Shown piece by piece: positions 30,037 through 34,115 of a DNA stretch of 34,115 nucleotides. The position numbers were made by a program, and so were the translations under genes. The stretch comes from CAZART01 sp964487555 (GTDB lineage Bacteria > Bacteroidota > Rhodothermia > Rhodothermales > VXPQ01): the NCBI GenBank assembly GCA_964487555.1, contig CAZART010000055.1, positions 1 through 34,115 on the forward strand, given 5' to 3'. The stretch's first letter is position 1. Each line of letters starts with the position of its first letter. The notes beneath the pieces were generated by a model. The model did not search any database and was not told the DNA's origin. It was given only the letters and a program-made list of their open reading frames with translations.

Positions 30037-33000
30037 AGCGTGCGCCACGGCCGTCCACATTTTCGACCGTCAGCTCACCGCCGTGTCCGTGCACCACGAC
30101 GTCGTAACTGAGGCTGAGACCGAGCCCGGTTCCGCTTCCCGCCGCCTTCGTGGTGAAGAACGGCTCGAAGATCTTCTCGCGCACATCGGCCGGAACGCCC
30201 GGGCCGTTGTCTTCAACTTCGATGGCCACGCGCCCCTTCGATCGCCGTGTGCGAACCGTCACGCGGGGCTCGTGCCGGCCGTCGCCCCCTACCGCATGCT
30301 CACGCAAGGCGTCGAAAGCGTTGTTGAGCAGGTTGATCAACACGCGCCCGATCTCCTGCGGCACCATCAACACATTACCTGCATCCGGCGCCATTTCTTT
30401 GGCGACTTCGACCGCGACCGCATCCGGCCGGGCCCGCATCCCGTGATAGGCGAGGTGAACGTATTCTTCAACGAAGCCGTTCACCGCCACTTCGTAGCGC
30501 TCGCCCGACCCGCCCGAGGCGTGTTGCATCATGCCGCGCACGATCTCGTCGGCTCGCTTGCCGTGCTTGACGATCTGGCGTGCATTCGACTTAAGGCCGA
30601 GCAAGATCTCCTCGAGCGTGTCGTGGACGTCCGCGATCTGCCGAGTCCGGTTGGCGGCAAGTTCCTCGCGGAGCTCCTCGGTGAGTTCGACGACGAGCTC
30701 GGCGAAGTTGTTGACGAAATTGAGGGGGTTCTTCACCTCGTGCGCGATGCCCGCCGTGAGTGCGCCGAGCGAGGCCATCTTCTCCTGCGTCACAAGCTGC
30801 TCTTGCGTCGTCTTCAGATCGGCGAGCGTTTCGTTCAGTTCCAGCACCGTCGCGTTGAGCCGGCGATACGCATCGGCATTGTCCAGGGCAATGGCGGTGT
30901 ACGTGGCCAGGTTTTGGAGGATGTTGACGTGGTTTTCCGTGTAGGCATTCTTCTCGAAGCTCTGCGCCGTGATGACGCCGATGGGTTTTTCGAGATGCAC
31001 CAGCGGCAGATAGAGAATCGAAGCCGCGTCGTCCCCGGCGATCGCCGGGACGAAGTCCTCGAGGTAGCGGCTCCATTCTTTCTCGAGATCCTGAATGACG
31101 ACTTCCTTCTGGTTCTTGAAGCACCAGACGGCGATGCGGCGGTCGTCGTTGAGATCGTTGACGAAAAACGGCAGGGTCTCGCCGCGCTCCTTCAAGGCCG
31201 GAAATTCGAGGCGGTTTTCGGCCGCGTTGTGAAGGCCGATGCCGAATACGGAGGCATCCATCAGCACATTCACGTGCTCGTAGACGGTGTCGATGATCTG
31301 CTCAATCGAGAGCGTGCTCGTGATGTCGCGGCCGATTCGGCTGAGGAGCTCGGTGTTTTTCTTCTTCTGATTCTCGGCCTCGAGCGCCTTGCTCTGTGCT
31401 TCCGCCGCGACGGCGCGCAGCTCGGCCTGTTCGATGGCCGAGCGTTCACGTTCTTTCTTGACGAGCCGGCGCCGCTGAATCCGGTCGGTGGCCGCGATGA
31501 AGCCGACCAGTAACAATCCGTACACGCCGTAGGCCCAAAGTGATCTGTACCACGGCGGGAGGATCGCGAAAGCCAGCGCCGCTTCCCGGCCCGGCTGCTC
31601 GTACACGTTTCGGCCCCGCACACGAAAGGTGTACTGCCCGGGCGGAATGTTCGTGTACTCGCGGCGCGTCTCGGTCGTCCAATCCGACCAGACGTCGTCG
31701 AACCCCTCGAGCCTCGTTTGAAACGTGGTGGCCGTAGGCTTTTCGTAGGCGGCGGCAGCAAACTCGAAGCGGAGGTTGTTCTCCGCGTAGGGAACGCGGA
31801 CCACCTGCTCGGAGCCGGTGTCGCCTGCGTAGATTTCTCTGTCCTGGGACGTGCTGACCTGACGGACCAGCACAGCGAAGTCGGCGTCATAGGTCTTGTT
31901 GACGCTCGGATCGTACCGGATCAGATCATCGTCGGTGCCGAACCAGACGATGCCGTCTTTTTCGGGGTAGATGGCACGGGCCGGTGAATCGGCAAACCGC
32001 AGAAAAGGCGTCCGCTCCACCGTATAGCCGCCGTCCTCCGTCGGGTGAAGTGCGGCGGATTCGTTTCCGAAGCTCACGTAATACACCCCTTCATCATCTG
32101 CTTTGACGTCGCCTGCTCCCCTAATCAAGCCGTGCACCAGCGAGGAGAGCAGCGAGTCGACGACGAATCGCCTGCTCTCCTCGTCGAATCGAACGATCCG
32201 GTCCACGTCGCCTCCGATGATCGCACCTCCGAAGTCCCCGACCATCCCTGCAGCAGTCTGGAGTCCGCTCTCTTTGCCGTACACCTCCACGTCCTCCTCA
32301 ACACGACGGTCGATGTCCATCCGGAGCCGAACGGCGCCCGAGCTCAGTGTGCCCAGCCAGAACAGGCCGGGGGACGGCTCCGTGATCATACGAACGTCGT
32401 GGTGAATGTCGTCTACCCGGCCTTCATCCCGCCAGCGGCCGGGCCCCTCACGATACACCGAAGCCATACCGTCGAGCAGACCTACAAATATTCGGTTCGA
32501 ATCCTGCTTGGATCGGTGCAGGAAAGCGGGGTTGTATGCCACCCCGCCGACGTTGCGGACGATAGGCGTAGCCCGATCACCACGGATCTGATACAATCCG
32601 GTACCGGTCACGACGAGGAGGTCCTCTTCCACAGAAAGCAGCTGCCAGCTCTGAGAGACGCCCTGCGCGAACCCATGGACGTGCCGGAGCCTCTCCGTCG
32701 AAGGATCGAGAAACTGAACGGCATTTTGGGTGGTGATGTAAAGAATGCCATCATGACGCAAAATATTAGTCACGTCACCGTCAAGGCCAAGCGACGCATC
32801 GAATCGCGTTAGAGGCGATGGGACGTCGATCTGGCAGATCCAACCTTGCGGCGCCGCCCATAGCAGGCCTGCTTGATCCGTAAAGATCGAGAGCACGTCA
32901 TTCCCAGGCAGGTTCGAATCGATGCTCAATATGCCCCTGGAGGTGCCGTCCGGTGACAGCAGCACGATGCCGCCGGCGAGTGTGGCAAGAGCAAAAGTGC

Positions 33001-33811
33001 CGTCCTTGAGAATGGTAGCCTTGTAGAGGGTGCTCTCACGGAGGTATTGATCGACCTCCGTCTCCCACGGAGAAAAAGAGACGCCATCGTACCGGAAAAA
33101 GCCGCGGTTGAACGTGCCGAGGATGAATCCGCCGGGGAGATCCGGGTCGGGGAGCATCACCTGCATCCGCTCGCCGCCGAACTGCTCGCCTCCTGGAACA
33201 GGAACAAGGTCGTCTCCCACCATCCGTGTCAGCCCAATGCCTTGCTGGTGCACGTAGTACGTCCCGTTACGCAGAAATCCGTAAAGGAATCGCTCCTCCG
33301 GAACCCACACTTTGATGTTCCAGGCGTCGCCATCGGGCGTCGCCAGAAAGAGCCTTTCCCGCGCCAGAAAATAGACGCCATTCGGGGTCGCATCTACGCT
33401 CCAGACATCGTCGAACGACCGGTGCTCTTCCGGCACGAATTCGAGAAGGGAGTGATAGCGACGCCGACCAATGCTGTCGGGGGCCATATATCCGAATTCT
33501 CCACCACCCGCAGCATAAATGCGCCCCTCTCCATCGGCATGGAGCCACCGAACCGCAGAATGACCGTCATTCGGCGTATGGCGCCACGAAGCGCCGTCAT
33601 ACTCGCTGATTCCATTGCTTCCGACGTAGATGATGCCGCGCTCGTCCTGCGCAATCGTCCAGAGCTGGTTCGATCCCCCCGTCTCTCTGGCGGACGTGCA
33701 GCTGAAAAAGGGAAGCCCGTGTTCGCGATCCGGCTGTTGGGACTGCGCGTACAGGGGCGCCGGTGCTAGGGAAGGGAGAAGCAAGAAGAGAAGGAGGGCG
33801 CGCGAGGTCAT
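30014..33811 (-). CDS. Giant one-piece sensor histidine kinase (beta-propeller, Y_Y_Y, GAF, HisKA)
   Basis: From ATG 33811 this is about 1265 residues. It has a signal peptide (MTSRALLLFLLLPSLAPAPL, cleaved after YAQ). A ~650-residue periplasmic part made of beta-propeller blades follows (QLWTIAQDERGIIYVGSNGI, IVWFGTDDDLIRYDP). A Y_Y_Y domain (FQTRLEGFDDVWSDWT, PPGQYTFRVRGRN) leads to a single membrane helix (LWAYGVYGLLLVGFIAA) and a coiled coil. The cytoplasmic GAF domain has DASVFGIGLHNA and ILYLPLVHLEKPIGVITAQS. HisKA has ALTAGIAHEVKNPLNFVNNF. HATPase_c has LINLLNNAFDAL, VEDNGPGVP and IFEPFFTTKAAGSGTGLGLS. No receiver or output domain is attached and no regulator gene is adjacent, so its partner lies elsewhere. 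Confidence 0.93.
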   Translation of the reverse strand: MTSRALLLFLLLPSLAPAPLYAQSQQPDREHGLPFFSCTSARETGGSNQLWTIAQDERGIIYVGSNGISEYDGASWRHTPNDGHSAVRWLHADGEGRIYAAGGGEFGYMAPDSIGRRRYHSLLEFVPEEHRSFDDVWSVDATPNGVYFLARERLFLATPDGDAWNIKVWVPEERFLYGFLRNGTYYVHQQGIGLTRMVGDDLVPVPGGEQFGGERMQVMLPDPDLPGGFILGTFNRGFFRYDGVSFSPWETEVDQYLRESTLYKATILKDGTFALATLAGGIVLLSPDGTSRGILSIDSNLPGNDVLSIFTDQAGLLWAAPQGWICQIDVPSPLTRFDASLGLDGDVTNILRHDGILYITTQNAVQFLDPSTERLRHVHGFAQGVSQSWQLLSVEEDLLVVTGTGLYQIRGDRATPIVRNVGGVAYNPAFLHRSKQDSNRIFVGLLDGMASVYREGPGRWRDEGRVDDIHHDVRMITEPSPGLFWLGTLSSGAVRLRMDIDRRVEEDVEVYGKESGLQTAAGMVGDFGGAIIGGDVDRIVRFDEESRRFVVDSLLSSLVHGLIRGAGDVKADDEGVYYVSFGNESAALHPTEDGGYTVERTPFLRFADSPARAIYPEKDGIVWFGTDDDLIRYDPSVNKTYDADFAVLVRQVSTSQDREIYAGDTGSEQVVRVPYAENNLRFEFAAAAYEKPTATTFQTRLEGFDDVWSDWTTETRREYTNIPPGQYTFRVRGRNVYEQPGREAALAFAILPPWYRSLWAYGVYGLLLVGFIAATDRIQRRRLVKKERERSAIEQAELRAVAAEAQSKALEAENQKKKNTELLSRIGRDITSTLSIEQIIDTVYEHVNVLMDASVFGIGLHNAAENRLEFPALKERGETLPFFVNDLNDDRRIAVWCFKNQKEVVIQDLEKEWSRYLEDFVPAIAGDDAASILYLPLVHLEKPIGVITAQSFEKNAYTENHVNILQNLATYTAIALDNADAYRRLNATVLELNETLADLKTTQEQLVTQEKMASLGALTAGIAHEVKNPLNFVNNFAELVVELTEELREELAANRTRQIADVHDTLEEILLGLKSNARQIVKHGKRADEIVRGMMQHASGGSGERYEVAVNGFVEEYVHLAYHGMRARPDAVAVEVAKEMAPDAGNVLMVPQEIGRVLINLLNNAFDALREHAVGGDGRHEPRVTVRTRRSKGRVAIEVEDNGPGVPADVREKIFEPFFTTKAAGSGTGLGLSLSYDVVVHGHGGELTVENVDGRGARFTISLPA

Positions 33812-33998
33812 AACGGGAAGGTCCGGACTCGACGGCACGACGCCGTCGGTTCTGCACGTATGTGGGATGCACGAGGGTACCGGCAGCTACAGCTTGCCGA
33901 GATGCCTGAGTATATGGTTTGGCTTCGGAGTGAGCAACCGCAGGCATGACTACGACGACCGGCGCCGGCGCGGCGGGCGCCCCGGCGGGGTCCTGGGG
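33812..33998. promoter_or_regulatory. Upstream region of the giant kinase
   Basis: 187 bp between the metS stop and the kinase start, both on the minus strand. The kinase promoter and/or a terminator for the transporter operon must lie here. No clear hairpin with a T-run was found; a GC-rich stretch (33960-33990) is present. Confidence 0.3.
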
Positions 33999-34100
33999 CT
34001 ACTTTTTCTTCGACCGGAGCACGCGCCAGTACGACCATCCCATGAGGCCGAGTACGGCGCTCCAACTCCCTATCAGAAACAGAAGGGCTCCCGTACTCAT
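33999..34100 (-). CDS. metS: MetS-like small subunit of an NSS-family transporter
   Basis: A 33-residue gene on the minus strand, ATG 34100 to TAG 33999. It begins MSTGALLFLIGSWSAVLGLM, a single membrane helix, and ends WSYWRVLRSKKK with a basic cytoplasmic tail. This is the shape of MetS, the tiny partner of bacterial neurotransmitter:sodium symporters (MetPS methionine/alanine uptake). GGAGG lies 7 bases upstream of the ATG, the best ribosome site in the window. The start also forms ATGA with an upstream in-frame stop, as expected if the large subunit gene lies just beyond the right edge. Confidence 0.75.
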   Translation of the reverse strand: MSTGALLFLIGSWSAVLGLMGWSYWRVLRSKKK

Positions 34101-34115
34101 GTCACGGCCTCCGAG
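34097..34115 (-). CDS. Possible last codons of an upstream transporter gene
   Basis: Reading the minus strand from the window edge, SEAVT followed by TGA (34097-34099) overlaps the metS start as ATGA. This fits the C-terminus of an NSS-family symporter whose body lies outside the window. The evidence is context only. Confidence 0.3.

Noticed and set aside
30083..31513. Long plus-strand open frame opposite the giant kinase
   Set aside because: It mirrors the kinase's conserved GAF/HisKA/HATPase region and has no family of its own.
32494..32510. tRNA T-loop-like string GGTTCGAATCC
   Set aside because: It lies inside the giant kinase gene, and the flanks do not form acceptor, D or anticodon stems.

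Overview
The window is about 34 kb of GC-rich (roughly 60%) bacterial chromosome with two runs of exactly 100 N (14099-14198 and 26367-26466), so it is a scaffold joined from three contigs, probably a draft or metagenome-assembled genome. Gene content suggests Rhodothermota/Bacteroidota-like bacteria: a giant beta-propeller/Y_Y_Y/GAF histidine kinase, a LytS/LytTR pair, DUF1080 and PQQ/cytochrome c dehydrogenases, a Tat-exported IorAB-type molybdenum hydroxylase, NupG-type symporter, DUF2270 and DUF1990 proteins. Many genes lack a clear Shine-Dalgarno. The lineage is inferred from families, not from a marker gene.

Layout. 1-2.7 kb: start of a TPR/LuxR-type regulator running off the left edge, a small membrane protein, a DUF4126 membrane protein and a coupled pair of DUF1990-type proteins. 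3.1-5.2 kb: LytS-type kinase and LytTR regulator with an ATGA overlap, flanked on both sides by short remnants of a different histidine-kinase type. 5.5-7.4 kb: family 2 glycosyltransferase and sulfotransferase, convergent. 7.7-11.2 kb (minus): secreted DUF1080 protein followed by a PQQ/cytochrome c lipoprotein dehydrogenase. 11.5-12.3 kb: cold-shock protein and RRM RNA-binding protein, the latter preceded by a terminator-like structured leader. 12.6-14.1 kb: double universal-stress protein and a nitronate-monooxygenase-like gene carrying a large internal deletion. 14.2-17.7 kb (minus): three genes with ATGA overlaps, iorA-like, iorB-like and a Tat-exported TIM-barrel isomerase cut by gap 1. 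17.9-22.1 kb: DUF2270 membrane protein, SLC13 transporter and phosphodiesterase lipoprotein. 22.4-25.2 kb: tiny membrane protein, nucleoside/sugar symporter, NhaA antiporter. 25.3-26.3 kb: decayed nrfA downstream of a DUF1579-like exported protein. 26.3-30.0 kb: a minisatellite-rich zone with RlpA, the uracil-DNA glycosylase UdgX and an Fpg/Nei glycosylase. 30.0-33.8 kb: the giant sensor kinase. Right edge: MetS, small subunit of an NSS-type transporter.

How the genes may work together: several encode envelope oxidation and uptake of organic substrates (PQQ dehydrogenase, DUF1080, molybdenum hydroxylase, TIM-barrel isomerase, symporter), the pattern seen in 3-keto-sugar or polyol catabolism, although the substrates cannot be read from sequence. 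UdgX and Fpg form a base-excision-repair pair lying among five distinct short tandem-repeat families. At least three loci (nrfA, the nitronate monooxygenase, the kinase remnants) look like decaying genes. No CRISPR array, tRNA, rRNA, prophage or insertion sequence was recognised.
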